Shown: positions 46,322 to 56,323 of the stretch, one piece after another | How positions within the stretch are numbered: the first letter of the stretch is position 1 | How the letters are laid out: each line of letters starts with the position of its first letter | DNA from: Rhynchopus euleeides | Lineage: Eukaryota > Euglenozoa > Diplonemea > Diplonemida > Diplonemidae | Assembly: GCA_963210315.1 (NCBI GenBank) | Contig: OY723316.1 | Location: 1,178,001-1,242,000, forward strand | Reading direction: 5' to 3' | Length of the DNA stretch: 64,000 nucleotides | The notes under the pieces: model-generated | What the model was told of the DNA's origin: nothing | What the model saw: only the letters and a program-made list of their open reading frames with translations | Database searches by the model: none | Program-made: the position numbers and the translations under genes

Positions 46322-47890
46322 TTTAAACATTTTAAACGTTTTAAACGTTTTAAACGTTTTAAACGTTTTAAAGTTTAAAACGCCGTTTTAAATTATTTAA
46401 AACGGGGTTTAAAACGGCAAAAAACCCTGCAAAATATAGGGGGAGACTTTTCGATTTTTTTTTCTGGAACCCAAAATTGATCGTTTTGGGCCATCTGAGG
46501 CCATCTTCGGCAAAAAAATCCAATTTTGAGGCTCCCTGGGGGTCCCAAATGGGTGAACAAATTCCCTGTGTGAAATAGCCTATTGCAGGCCTTTTGAGCA
46601 TGATCAGGCAAACACAGCTGTGTGGCAGGGCTTTCTGCGAAAATTCGCCTCCTGGTGAAGTGGGCTACTTTTCACCCTCCATTCACCCTGGCCTCAACCC
46701 GTTCCTCTGCTCACCCTGACGCAAGCTCATGCCCTCATCGTTGACAATCACCCAGAAAAGATTCAGGATGGTACAGTACAGACTCGGGTGCACGAACGAT
46801 CCAACGGTGGTGCCTGTTTGACTTGCTGGTGTATGGTTGATCATTGCTTGTTACGTACATGTCGCTTTCTCAGCGCCCCCGCCTTCACCGAAACCCGATG
46901 CCCAACACGAGCGGTGTGGCGCCCGTGGTACTGACCCCTTCGGACCTTAACTCCAGCGGTAGCCGCCGGCTTTCTTCAAAGAAACTCATCGATGACGTCC
47001 CCCCAGAGTGCAGGTTCCTGCTGCCTACCCACGATCATTAGGGTGCCGAGAGAATGGCTAGGTGATCAATAATTGTCCCAAACACTAGCTTGGCAACAGC
47101 CAGAGCAACCCCAGGTGGGGCGCAGCCGAGTGCTGCAACCATCGTTCTGACAGCAACAACATCACCTGGCTGTCTTGTTGAACACAGCCGTGATGAAGCT
47201 GGCTGCACTTCCTGTTTGGAGTTCATCGGGATCCGTTCTGCAAAAGTGAAAGTTGGAGGCAAAGAATACATGACGAGGATGGTTACGCCTTTTGTAGGCT
47301 TCTCTCGATCAGAGAAGTCGGGCGTCCATAGGAGAGTAAAGAGAATACAGATATGCTCCTCTCAAAGAGGGGCAGGCCAAAGGTAGGCTCCAGGTGGCAA
47401 CTGGAACTGTGCAACTTTTCCAGAAGGTGCTTCCAGGACTGTCGAAGGAGCTGGCGGAGTTCGCTGGGTCCATTGCCACCCCCATCATGGTGATCGGCCT
47501 TCAACCTGCGACTTTGTATCATGGATTCAGCTCAAAAGGGTGCACATCGAGTGATGCAAGATGAAGATTCGACACTCCAGAAATATGCTGATGTCAAACT
47601 GCATTATTCCTGAGAACAACGGAGGGGGTGTGCCAACTGATGCCGGTGCGATTGATGCAACCCTCACCACAACGTCAGTGCCACCTATTTTCCACCAATA
47701 ATGTGTCCGCTGTGACAGGAATGCAGGAATAATCACCCAGAATATGAGCTGGGGGGCCTCAGGGGGCATGGAAATTTTTTTTTGGCCGAAATTTTTTTTT
47801 TGGTGTGAAAACACCACAGAAACGCCCTGTTTTAACCCCCGTTTTAAACTCCGTTTTAAATTAATTTAAAACGCGTTTTAATTTAAAACA
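46322..47890. mobile_element. Inverted-repeat DNA element with TTTAAAACG ends, non-autonomous or decayed
   Basis: The left end (46,322-46,440) and the reverse complement of the right end (47,815-47,890) share CGTTTTAAATT, TTTAAAACGG and GTTTAAAACGG words in the same order, giving terminal inverted repeats of about 60 bases. The interior has frames at 47,038-47,386 on both strands with gene-like composition but no recognisable product. The right end runs straight into a reversed repeat A. Confidence 0.55.
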
Positions 47891-48150
47891 TTGGGGGTCT
47901 TCGCTCCATCCGCCAAAAAAACCAGAAAAAACCGGAAAAAACCCGTGAAAAAGTCGGAAAAAAAGAGTGTGGGGAGTTGGGTCCAGTTTAGCAAAGTGAG
48001 CTTATTTTTCGAAAATTGAAAAATTGGGGACACCAAAAGTCCCCAGAAAAATCTTCGACTTGGCCCGCAGAGTAATTTTTTTTGGTGAAAAACGATTTCA
48101 ACAGTTGTCCAACAGTTGCTGTACAAGACGGCACACCGTTCTCTGCGCAT
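47880..48150 (-). repeat. Dispersed repeat A, copy 3 (reversed)
   Basis: The reverse complement matches 1,368-1,500 and 8,130-8,316. It is the longest copy and joins the TTTAAAACG terminal repeat, so it links two repeat families. Confidence 0.75.
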
Positions 48151-49430
48151 GGGCTGCTGCACGTGAATCATTTGGATGTCCGAGGGGCTATCCGGAACGA
48201 GGAGGGCCACGAGCCTGAACTACCCGCCAGCAGTGATCCCGTGCCAGGGCTGGCAGGGGGCCGCGGCCCCACCTCCCTTTTTCTGTAATTGTTTGGGAGG
48301 GTGGGCCGCCAGGGGTGGCATGGCCCTACCCTCGGCCCTACCTCCCGGGTCAGATTTTGGGACTTTGGGTTCGGCCTTGTGGCCGAGTTTTCATGCGCCG
48401 CAGCGTATGAAAACCCAACGGCATGCTGGGGGCTTGATGGTGTTCATCGAAGCGCACCTCATCATGCCCCAAGCGAAGGACCATCCCCGCCTGGAATGTG
48501 CAACAGCACCAACCGGTGTGGGGACTAGCCTTCGAAGACTTTCAGGATGTTCACTACCGTGGCCTCCGGCGGCTGGGGGGCTGGATTCCTGATTTTTGAT
48601 CCAGCAGGACGACCAAAGGCAGCAACATCCGGTGCCTCTCGAATTGGGTGAAAATGTTCTGTGGCCGTGCATTCGATCCTGTTTGCATCATACCACGGGA
48701 AGTCGGGGCGGGGTTGGGCTGCACTTTTTTTCTCGCGAGCTCGGCCACCCTGTGCCCGACCTCTTTTTTAGTTTGCCCGACCCCCAGCGAGATCACTGGC
48801 AGCCAGACCTTGTTCAACATAAACAGCAGACAAGAGAGCAGAATGGAGTGTGGGGCAGCTGCCGTGCTCCCACACATAAACATCGCACCTCTCGCGCTGC
48901 CTGCACGAAAGGGACGGGTAACCTGCAGGTCACCCACAGCAGCCTACTGCCTACGTTCTATACAAGATCAGCGCCGACCACACGAAAGGCTGTTCGACCT
49001 GCGGCGCAACAACAAGCTCCGGTGGGAACAGAACTGAGCGGCAACAGGATGCAATGCAGGCCCACATCCGTTGCCCTGCGGCAAGAGCAGTCACATCGAT
49101 ATCGTTGACAGGGCCTGCCCACTGGTGTGTGACGGGGTGACCTACAGATGGTGACCTGGCCCACGGCAGAACACCTGGGTCGGGGGATGGCTGCGACTGG
49201 GCATTACCTAACTCTTCATGATGCAGGACTGCGGACAAATGGTCCAAGAGAGCAAGTATGGCTCCCGCTCAGCTCTCACTGAAGTTGAACCAGATGCAAG
49301 TGGCGGGAGGAGGAGGGGGTCCCGGGGGAGGACACACCGGCCGGCAACCCACGAGGACTGGCCCGTCCCAGTCGACAGAAGAACAAAGCAGGAACACGGA
49401 CTCACATGAAACGACATACTGAAGTGTGGG
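48151..49430. other. Decayed sequence with scattered open frames
   Basis: Frames of 60-170 codons overlap on both strands and none has a recognisable domain. ACTACCGTGGCCTCCGGCGG at 48,552-48,571 is a piece of the repeat seen at 50,325 and 50,497. It may be the remains of one or more old elements. Confidence 0.4.
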
Positions 49431-49431
49431 A

Positions 49432-49560
49432 GGAGGAGGCGAGCACAAAAGGGCGTCGGCTACCGCACGCCCTTTGAGCGCAGCCGACGACGACCGAACC
49501 GGCCACCGGCCGGGAGGTGCGTGTGGCGTGGGGGGCGAAGCCCCCCGGAAAAAAATTTGG
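49432..49560 (-). repeat. GC-rich dispersed repeat, reversed copy of 5,815-5,945
   Basis: Shares GGGCGTCGGCTACCGCACGC with the reverse complement of 5,915-5,940, then CGGCCGGGAGG and GGGGCGAAGCCCCCCGGAAA. The two copies are in opposite orientation 44 kb apart. Confidence 0.75.
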
Positions 49561-49799
49561 GGTTTTTTGGCCTATTTTTGGCCATTTTCCGCTGCATTTG
49601 TTTGATTTTGGGTCGGGAAAGGTATGGCCAGGAAGTGGGAAAAATTGAGGAAAAAGTCGGAAATTTTCAGGTTTGCCCATATAAACCATGGGTCACAGAT
49701 TCCGATTTTTGGGTCAGACTCCAAGTTTGACACAAGGGAAAATAGGCAAAAATTTTCACCTATTTTTGGTCACCTAAGGGGGGGGGCTTCGCTCCGGGT

Positions 49800-49925
49800 C
49801 ACTGACCCAAGCTGACCCAGATTGACCCGGAGCGAAGCCCCCCATTTTCCTAAGGTGAAAAACCCCAGGGTGACCCAAATTGACCCAAGTTGACCCAAAT
49901 TGACCCGGAGCGAAGACCCCCATTT
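49800..49925. repeat. Short tandem TTGACCCAA-type repeats between GGAGCGAAG blocks
   Basis: About ten near-copies of TTGACCCA in 100 bases, bounded by CGGAGCGAAGCCCCCC and CGGAGCGAAGACCCCC. The latter also ends repeat A. Confidence 0.7.
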
Positions 49926-50027
49926 AAAACATTTAAAACGTTTAAAACGTAAAGTTTTAAATGGGGGCTAACAACAATGCCCCCCCCCCCCCCCCCCCCA
50001 CACTCCCTCTGCACGCAGGCATGTCGC

Positions 50028-50290
50028 TAAGCGTCGACCGTCGACCCAGTGATTTTGGGTTTCCCCCCCCATAAAAAAGCGTCGACCCAGCGTCGACCCA
50101 GTGGACTGGGTTGACGCTTGGTCGAGGCTTGGAGCGTCGACCTAGTGGAACTGGGTTGCCATTCAAGCCTGGACCAAGCGTCAACCCATTTATTACACTG
50201 GGTCGACGCTAACCTAGCGTTGGCCCGGTTACACTGGGTCGACGCTCACCAAGCGTCGACCAAGCGTCAACCCACTTTCACTGGGTCGAC
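50028..50290. repeat. Cluster of GCGTCGACCCAGTG palindromic repeats
   Basis: At least twelve variants of GCGTCGACC or its reverse, many paired with CCAGTG or CACTGG, occur in alternating orientation in about 260 bases. GTCGAC is itself a palindrome. The array could fold into several hairpins. Confidence 0.75.
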
Positions 50291-50322
50291 GTCGAAGAGA
50301 GTATGGTTTTGCAGGAACAGAT

Positions 50323-50548
50323 GCTCACTACCGTGGCCTCCGGCGGCTGGGGGGCTCCGCCCCCCAGACCCCCCTGTGGCGTATGTCTCGTACTCAAGTC
50401 ATTCGATTCCCATCAGGTCAGGGAATCCACCCACTCCAGTAGCCTCAGGAGGACGCAGCCAACTCACACAGAATCTGTACGCCCACAATGAACAGATGCT
50501 CACTACCGTGGCCTCCGGCGGATGGGGGGCTCTGCCCCCCAGACCCCC
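50323..50548 (+). repeat. Two copies of a GC-rich hairpin repeat
   Basis: GATGCTCACTACCGTGGCCT begins both copies, followed by GGCGG and a G-run/CTCCGCC/C-run hairpin ending CCAGACCCCCC. A third, partial copy is at 48,552. The hairpin is terminator-like in shape, but these are dispersed repeats in a eukaryote, so no terminator is claimed. Confidence 0.7.
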
Positions 50549-51015
50549 CATCTCGCGTGCCCGTCTAGTAACCAAGTCCTTGCGCTTTGACGGCCGTGAC
50601 ATATCAGGGGGCAGCGTCGAAATCATGGTCCCGAAAGCCATTTTTTGGTTTCCTCCGGCACCCGACGGCGCGAGCGGGAGAGGAACCACGGAAGGAACCC
50701 AGCGCCTCACACCGTGCCCACCTAGTGCTCCACCGATGGGAAAATTCAAAATTTGGCAACACGAGCGCGCGCGAAGCGCGCGCGAGAAAAATTGACCCCT
50801 AGTGTTTTCCCCCCTGATCCCCCCCCAAAACAGGAGCGTCAACCCACCAAATCTCCAAAATCGAAAAGTTAGCGACAGGCCTGCTCTGCACGCCACACAC
50901 CCACCCCGCGTGCAGGAAAGCAGTGGGTTGAACATCTCTTGACCAGGCAGCGCGGAAGAGGTTAGCAGCAGCAGCGGCAGCACCTATCTTATATCCTCTC
51001 AAAGGCGTCTTCTCG

Positions 51016-53277
51016 ATGCCGTCGCAGCGCCAGTTGCCTCCGTCCCCGCCGGTACCGCGGCTGGCGTACCCGCCGTACCCCCCGAAGCTGTGGCTGACCG
51101 CGGATGACCTGAGGCCGCGCCGCAAGCCTGCGACGGCGCCGCCGCCGCCTGTCAAGCAGGGTGCGCCCATCCCTGCAGCACCGCCGCTGCCGACAGCCGC
51201 ACAGCTGAAGCGCCGCCTCCCTGCCACGGCACCCCCACCGCCGGTGCTGCGTGGGGTGGTGCCGCCGGCCCCGGGTGTGCTGGCTTGCGGTCAAGTGGCT
51301 GCGGTGCGTCATCCGGCAACCGCCCCAGCGCCCCCCGTGCGCCACCTGCCTGTGCCGGCCGCGCCGCAGCGCGGGGGTGGGAGCCGGGGCGCAGCCCCGC
51401 CCCCGCCTGTGCGGCACGCAGCAGTGCCCAACCCTGCAGGCCTGCCCGCGCTGCGCCGCAGCGACAGCATGCTGCGGCGCAGGCCTGCCGCGCCGCCCGC
51501 CGCCCCAGCCAGGGTTGGGGCCATCCCTGCAGCACCGCCGCTGCCGACAGCCGTGCAGCTGAAGCGCCGCCTCCCTGCGACGGCACCCCCACCGCCTGTC
51601 GGCAGGCGCCCTGTGCCTGACCCGCCGCAGGCGCGTCTGACTGCGGAGGCGCTGCGGCAGAAGCGGCACCCTGCCGCAGGGCCTGCACCCCCTGTGAAGC
51701 ACGCCAACATGCCGCGCGCCCCCCCGCTGTGCAGCAAGGTCCCGCCCTCCCCGCCTGTGGAGGGTCTGCCGGTGCCGGACCCGCCGCAGTCGCTGCCGGC
51801 GCCGGGGGACCTCCTCCGCACGAAGAGGAAGCCGGCCACCGCACCGCCGCCGCCTGTGAAGAACGTACCCATCCCGACGTCAGCCCCGTCGGTGCCCACA
51901 CCGGCAGACCTGGTGAGGCGCCTGCCGGCAACACCCCCCGCCCCGCCGGTGCCACGCCAGAAGGTACCCCAGGCGATGCAGCTCGACAGCAACGCGGTCC
52001 ATGCAGTGCACAGGAAGCCTGCGGCTGGGCCGAACCCACCTGTCTTGCGTGGCCCGATCCCAGATGCGCCCCACCAGTGCCCGGCGGGGCTGGTGGGTGT
52101 GGGGCAGCGCCTGCCGGCGGCGGCTCCGCCGCCGCCAGTGAAGTCGATGCCAGTGCCGCTGGCGCCGGGTGGCGGAGGGGCTGTGCGGAGCAGGAAGCAG
52201 GCGCCCCCACCGCCTGTGAAGCGGCAGCCGGTGCCGGCCGCGCCTGTGCTGCTGCTGCCCGCAGGGGGCTGCACCGTGCGGCGGAGTGTGGCGGCGGCGC
52301 CGCAGGCGCCGCGTCTGCAGCACGGCGTGGTGTCCGCGCCCCGGCTGTCCACCGCTGCAGATCTGGTGAGGCGTCTGCCGATGTCGGCGCCTCCGCCGCC
52401 GGTGCTGCGTGGGGTGGTGCCGCCGGCCCCGGGTGTGCTCGCTTGCGGTCAAGTGGCTGCGGTGCGTCATCCGGCAACCGCCCCAGCGCCCCCCGTGCGC
52501 CACCTGCCTGTGCCGGCCGCGCCGCCGCTAGGTGGTGCTGTTGAGGGCGGGAGCAGGGGCGCAGCCCCGCCCCCGCCTGTGCGGCACGCAGCAGTGCCCA
52601 ACCCTGCAGGCCTGCCCGCGCTGCGCCGCAGCGACAGCATGCTGCGGCGCAGGCCTGCCGCGCCGCCCGCCGCCCCAGCCAGGGTTGGGGCCATCCCTGC
52701 AGCACCGCCGCTGCCGACAGCCGTGCAGCTGAAGCGCCGCCTCCCTGCGACGGCACCCCCACCGCCTGTCGGCAGGCGCCCTGTGCCTGACCCGCCGCAG
52801 GCGCGTCTGACTGCGGAGGCGCTGCGGCAGAAGCGGCACCCTGCCGCAGGGCCTGCACCCCCTGTGAAGCACGCCAACATGCCGCGCGCCCCCCCGCTGT
52901 GCAGCAAGGTCCCGCCCTCCCCGCCTGTGGAGGGTCTGCCGGTGCCGGACCCGCCGCAGTCGCTGCCGGCGCCGGGGGACCTCCTCCGCACGAAGAGGAA
53001 GCCGGCCACCGCACCGCCGCCGCCTGTGAAGAACGTACCCATCCCGACGTCAGCCCCGCCGGTGCCCACACCGGCAGACCTGGTGAGGCGCCTGCCGGCG
53101 ACACCCCCTGCTCCACCTCTGCGTAATATGCCTGTCCCCCACGCGCCCGCGCTTTCTCTCGACTTCATGCAGTCAATGATGCCCGTGATGCCCGTGAAGC
53201 GGTGCCACCCGGCTATCGGTCGCGATGGGAACTGCTGGAGGGCACGCCCCGGCTTCGGGGCTGTGATGGCTCACTGA
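51016..53277 (+). CDS. Proline-rich repeat protein with internal duplication
   Basis: A 753-residue protein from a clear ATG after non-coding DNA. It consists of about twenty degenerate units of roughly 30-35 residues with the core (K/R)(K/L)PATAPPPPV followed by a PVPxAP stretch and often a DL or QLKRR helix. There is no signal peptide and no membrane helix, so it is probably cytosolic. PPPPV-type runs are ligands for SH3, WW, EVH1 and profilin folds, which would fit a scaffold for cortex or flagellar structures, but this is inference. Residues about 76-311 are repeated at 462-701 with few changes. The last 40 residues (MQSMMPVMPVKRCHP) are unique. The opposite strand is also open for 654 codons because of the GC-rich repeats. 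The + strand is preferred from its clean start and agreement with neighbouring gene direction. Confidence 0.7.
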   Translation: MPSQRQLPPSPPVPRLAYPPYPPKLWLTADDLRPRRKPATAPPPPVKQGAPIPAAPPLPTAAQLKRRLPATAPPPPVLRGVVPPAPGVLACGQVAAVRHPATAPAPPVRHLPVPAAPQRGGGSRGAAPPPPVRHAAVPNPAGLPALRRSDSMLRRRPAAPPAAPARVGAIPAAPPLPTAVQLKRRLPATAPPPPVGRRPVPDPPQARLTAEALRQKRHPAAGPAPPVKHANMPRAPPLCSKVPPSPPVEGLPVPDPPQSLPAPGDLLRTKRKPATAPPPPVKNVPIPTSAPSVPTPADLVRRLPATPPAPPVPRQKVPQAMQLDSNAVHAVHRKPAAGPNPPVLRGPIPDAPHQCPAGLVGVGQRLPAAAPPPPVKSMPVPLAPGGGGAVRSRKQAPPPPVKRQPVPAAPVLLLPAGGCTVRRSVAAAPQAPRLQHGVVSAPRLSTAADLVRRLPMSAPPPPVLRGVVPPAPGVLACGQVAAVRHPATAPAPPVRHLPVPAAPPLGGAVEGGSRGAAPPPPVRHAAVPNPAGLPALRRSDSMLRRRPAAPPAAPARVGAIPAAPPLPTAVQLKRRLPATAPPPPVGRRPVPDPPQARLTAEALRQKRHPAAGPAPPVKHANMPRAPPLCSKVPPSPPVEGLPVPDPPQSLPAPGDLLRTKRKPATAPPPPVKNVPIPTSAPPVPTPADLVRRLPATPPAPPLRNMPVPHAPALSLDFMQSMMPVMPVKRCHPAIGRDGNCWRARPGFGAVMAH
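51241..51948 (+). repeat. In-frame duplication inside the proline-rich gene, copy 1
   Basis: Matches 52,399-53,118 almost exactly. The offset is 1,158 bases at the start and 1,170 after a 12-base difference near 51,370/52,530, both multiples of three. Confidence 0.9.
52399..53118 (+). repeat. In-frame duplication inside the proline-rich gene, copy 2
   Basis: Second copy of 51,241-51,948. It differs mainly by a longer GGAVEGGSRG-coding insert and a few single bases near the 3' end, so the duplication is recent. Confidence 0.9.
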
Positions 53278-53404
53278 TCAACACCCCCACCCCCACCCCC
53301 CACCCCGTTGCAGCCCCAAACAATCACTTCTCCTACATTCGACATGCTATCTTTTACCCCACCCCCCGTTGCAACCGCTGCCTATTGTGGCGGTGCGTCT
53401 TTCG

Positions 53405-54490
53405 GGGCCCATTGTGCATTGATCCGCCCTGTGCAGCATTTTTCTGGTGTGGTGGCTACAAAAAGGACTAACATCGTGAGAAGGGTACAGGGAGACTTGC
53501 TTTTTTCTTTCTCTCTCGACAATCAACCGCGTGCCTATTGTGGCAGTGCGTCTTTCGATGATCATGTTGCAGCCTTTCCTATTCTGTACCTGCTGCTGCA
53601 GCTCCTTTTGGCGAATCTTTTCGGTTGCACAAACAAACACACCGCCGGCTCCTTTTTTTCAGCAAGGTTGCCACAACCCAGAACCCACCTCGACAGCGAA
53701 AAGCAAACCGGTCAAGACGTTTGTTCCACACTGTAGACTGGTGGTCGTCCTGCATCACACGTCTCACTTCAGAGAGAGGGGCTGTGTGCATCGCACAAGC
53801 TCTTCCTTCGCCTTTGTGAGGTGGGGGTGGGTGGTGTAGTTAAGTAGAAGTAGAAGGAGGCACGAGGCCGACCTTCCCTTTCACTCTTGTGGGTGGGGAG
53901 GAGGTTTTCCCGAGTGTGGGACGAATCGGAGTTGGAAAAAAGGGGCACATGTTGCAACTGAAACAGGGGGGGGGCGGGGGGGCGGGGCAGGGCCTTCGCC
54001 CTGTGCCAAACTGTGTCAGCTTTGCCTCCTCTTATGTGCGGCGGCTCACTGGGCTGCACTACTGAGCTCAGGCCCCCAGGGGGGAGGGGGGGAAGAGGTC
54101 ACGCCCTCCCCCCTCCCCCTCTCTCTCTCTCAAGTGCTTGACACCGTGCCGCTGGCCTGATGATGAGCTAGTGAAGGCAAAATATGGCGTGTTTGATTTT
54201 CTCGCACAAAAAACCCCACTCTCGTCACCAGTGCGGCAAGGAGAACACGAAACAGCGTTCCCCCCGGGGGACGCGACAAGCACGGCCAAAAATCGTTCAA
54301 AAAAATAAGCAGGATTTGAAATTGCTCCCCCCCCCCCCCCCAGCTGCCTGACAGACAACTGCTACACACCCTCCCATTGTGCATTGATCTGCCTTGTACA
54401 ACATGTCTGGTGTAGTGACTACAAAAAGGGACTAACGTTGCAAGAAGGTGCTGGGCGACTTTCTTTTCCATTCACTCTCGATTTGTCAAG
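53405..54490 (+). repeat. Repeat K, two copies (53,405-53,525 and 54,372-54,490)
   Basis: Both copies share CCATTGTGCATTGATC, TCTGGTGT, GACTACAAAAAGG-type text, GACTAAC and a T-rich TTTTCTTTC stretch before CTCTCGA. About 80% alike by eye. Confidence 0.7.
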
Positions 54491-55402
54491 CCCCCCCCCT
54501 CCTGATGATCGTCTCGGAGGGATCTCAGAAATGTGCCCAAAAATTCCATAAAATCCCAACACACGCTTCTCACCCCGAACAGCTCTTCCTCTCCCCCCCC
54601 CCCCCCTCTCTCTTTCATCCCTTCATTATGGCTTTTCGATGTACCAACACATGCTTCTTCCCGTTTGCTCCCCACATTTACACGTGGGTGTTGGAGGTGT
54701 GATGCCTCCGTTGGATATCCCCTTGGAATTCTCCGGCGATGTGGCCTGCTGCCACAACGTGGTGAAGCGGCCTCAGTGGGGGGCACGAAGGGGGGTGGGG
54801 GGGTGGGGAAAATTGAAAATATCAAATTCCAACCACGACTGTCAAACCTCGTATCCCCCCCCCAGGCCCGTTCTTCAGTGGTGTGTCGAAGGGGTTTTAT
54901 TTCGAGCACGGTTTTCATTCATGTGCTTGTGGGATCAGGGAGGGGTGTATCCGTTGCTGATGTCTCTGATGACCACTCTCTTGCACCGTGCACCCCAACC
55001 AGGGCCTGGAAAAAAAAGGTTGCAGTGGGAGCAATGTTTCGTTCACCTACGCTCCACGCCCCAAACTACAGGGACTCAGTGGTACCCCTGAGAAACTAGT
55101 AACTACGTCAGAACTTATGTAACAAAAGAGGTCCCTAAAGAGAACCGCCGCTACGTAAGTCACTCAACTACGTAAATCGGCCTTTTCAGGTGCACCAGAG
55201 ACCTTATGAGTTCACTGTAAAGAACATGCAACAAAACGTATTTAATTCAGTGGCTGGTCTGCTGATTTGCGAGGGAAACGACAAGCGGAGGAGGGGGGGG
55301 TGGGGGTGGGGGGAGGAACCGGAGGACAGGTCATTCGCCGATCGGTGGAGGTGGTGCGTATTATTACACAGCAAGGCCCTGAAAGTGCCTTGTGACTTAT
55401 TC

Positions 55403-55735
55403 TTTTGAGAGTTGTGCAACAACGCAGGAAACTGTGCCAGTGCAGATCCTTGCAGAACTTCCCACACACTTCATGACAGGCGTGTGGGGTGTTCTCGCGA
55501 TCGACGAATTGACTGTAAAAGTAGGTCCCAAAGGGTCCCAGAGGTGTTCTCGCGATCGACGAATACCCTTCGGCTTTTCTATTGTTTCCCTTTCAGATTT
55601 GCACTAAAACACAGTTTTACCACAACAGGGAACCTGTCAGTGTCAAAAAGATAGTAGGCAGCGCTTGGGCCACAAATTCAACCTCCTCATCAGGCTGCGG
55701 TGTTGCGTTTGTCTTGCCCGGATTTGCCGCACGAA
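55403..55735 (+). repeat. Repeats D and C in tandem
   Basis: Repeat D (55,403-55,600) shares GAGAGTTGTGCAACA, GTGCCAGTGCAGATCCTTGC, CACTTCATGACAGGCG-type text and TGTTCTCGCGATCGACGA with 59,175-59,335. It has an inner doubling of GTGTTCTCGCGATCGACGAA. It ends in TTGTTTCCCTTTCAG, a splice-acceptor-like tract. Repeat C follows at 55,636-55,735. Confidence 0.75.
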
Positions 55736-56323
55736 CAACAGCCTTATCTTTTTTTCTGCTGTTCTCTTGAGCAGACCACATCGGGATGGGCGAGGCGGGG
55801 CTACCCTGCCACCCCAAAAATGCCCCCAACAATAATTCTGGCAAAACCTGCAGGCCTGTGTGTTCTTGACAGGATACCAGCTGCGGGTGGTGAAGTTCCG
55901 CAAGGATTTGCACCATGTGGCGTTGCGACGCAACTCAGGGAGCAACGATAACGTGTAGCTTCTTCGAACGCTCAACACCCCTCCCTCCATAGCCTGCGAG
56001 GGCGTGTGAAGTGTTCACAAGGCTCCGCACGGTGAAGAGTTTCCTGAGTCGGCTCGGCCGAACTTACACGACAAATAAAAGAGCTTTCTTTCCGCACGGC
56101 AAAAGATATCCAGCTTCTTCCCCTGTGTTTTGGCTAACGCCGAACTGATCAAAAGAACGTGGCAGCGCACACCCCAGAGGCATCGCCGCCTCCCCTCCAC
56201 CCCCCCTCGCCGGGTTTGCCATCCCCCGAAGGCTCTGAGGAAGCGACGCGATGCTATGTCATGCCCATGCACCGCCAACACCCCCCAGATGAGTCATCGC
56301 CACCTCACGCGGCACAGAGCACG

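Larger units (their letters stand above)
49926..51015. other. Intergenic stretch upstream of the proline-rich gene
   Basis: Contains TTTAAAACG words (49,926-49,965), a poly-C run (49,980-49,999), the GTCGAC palindrome cluster (50,028-50,290), two copies of the CTCACTACCGTGGCCTCCGG repeat with a GGGGGGCTCCGCCCCCC hairpin (50,323-50,375 and 50,493-50,548), and poly-C at 50,808-50,826. No gene is supported. Confidence 0.6.
53278..56323. other. Intergenic stretch between the proline-rich gene and AC5
   Basis: Contents: repeat K at 53,405-53,525 and 54,372-54,490; a doubled CCTATTGTGGC(G/A)GTGCGTC at 53,379 and 53,532; G and C runs (53,966, 54,328 and 54,595); part of repeat B (55,015-55,068); repeat D (55,403-55,600); and repeat C (55,636-55,735). 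A frame at 54,533-55,099 is open but crosses repeats. No gene is supported. Confidence 0.55.

Noticed and set aside
50340-50375. Rho-independent terminator at GGGGGGCTCCGCCCCCC
   Set aside because: A hairpin of terminator shape, but in a eukaryotic repeat present in several copies and not placed after genes.
51152-53116. Minus-strand open frame of 654 codons opposite the proline-rich gene
   Set aside because: Opened by GC-rich repeats. It lacks a clean start region, its Ala/Gly/Pro composition mirrors the other strand, and all neighbouring host genes are on +.
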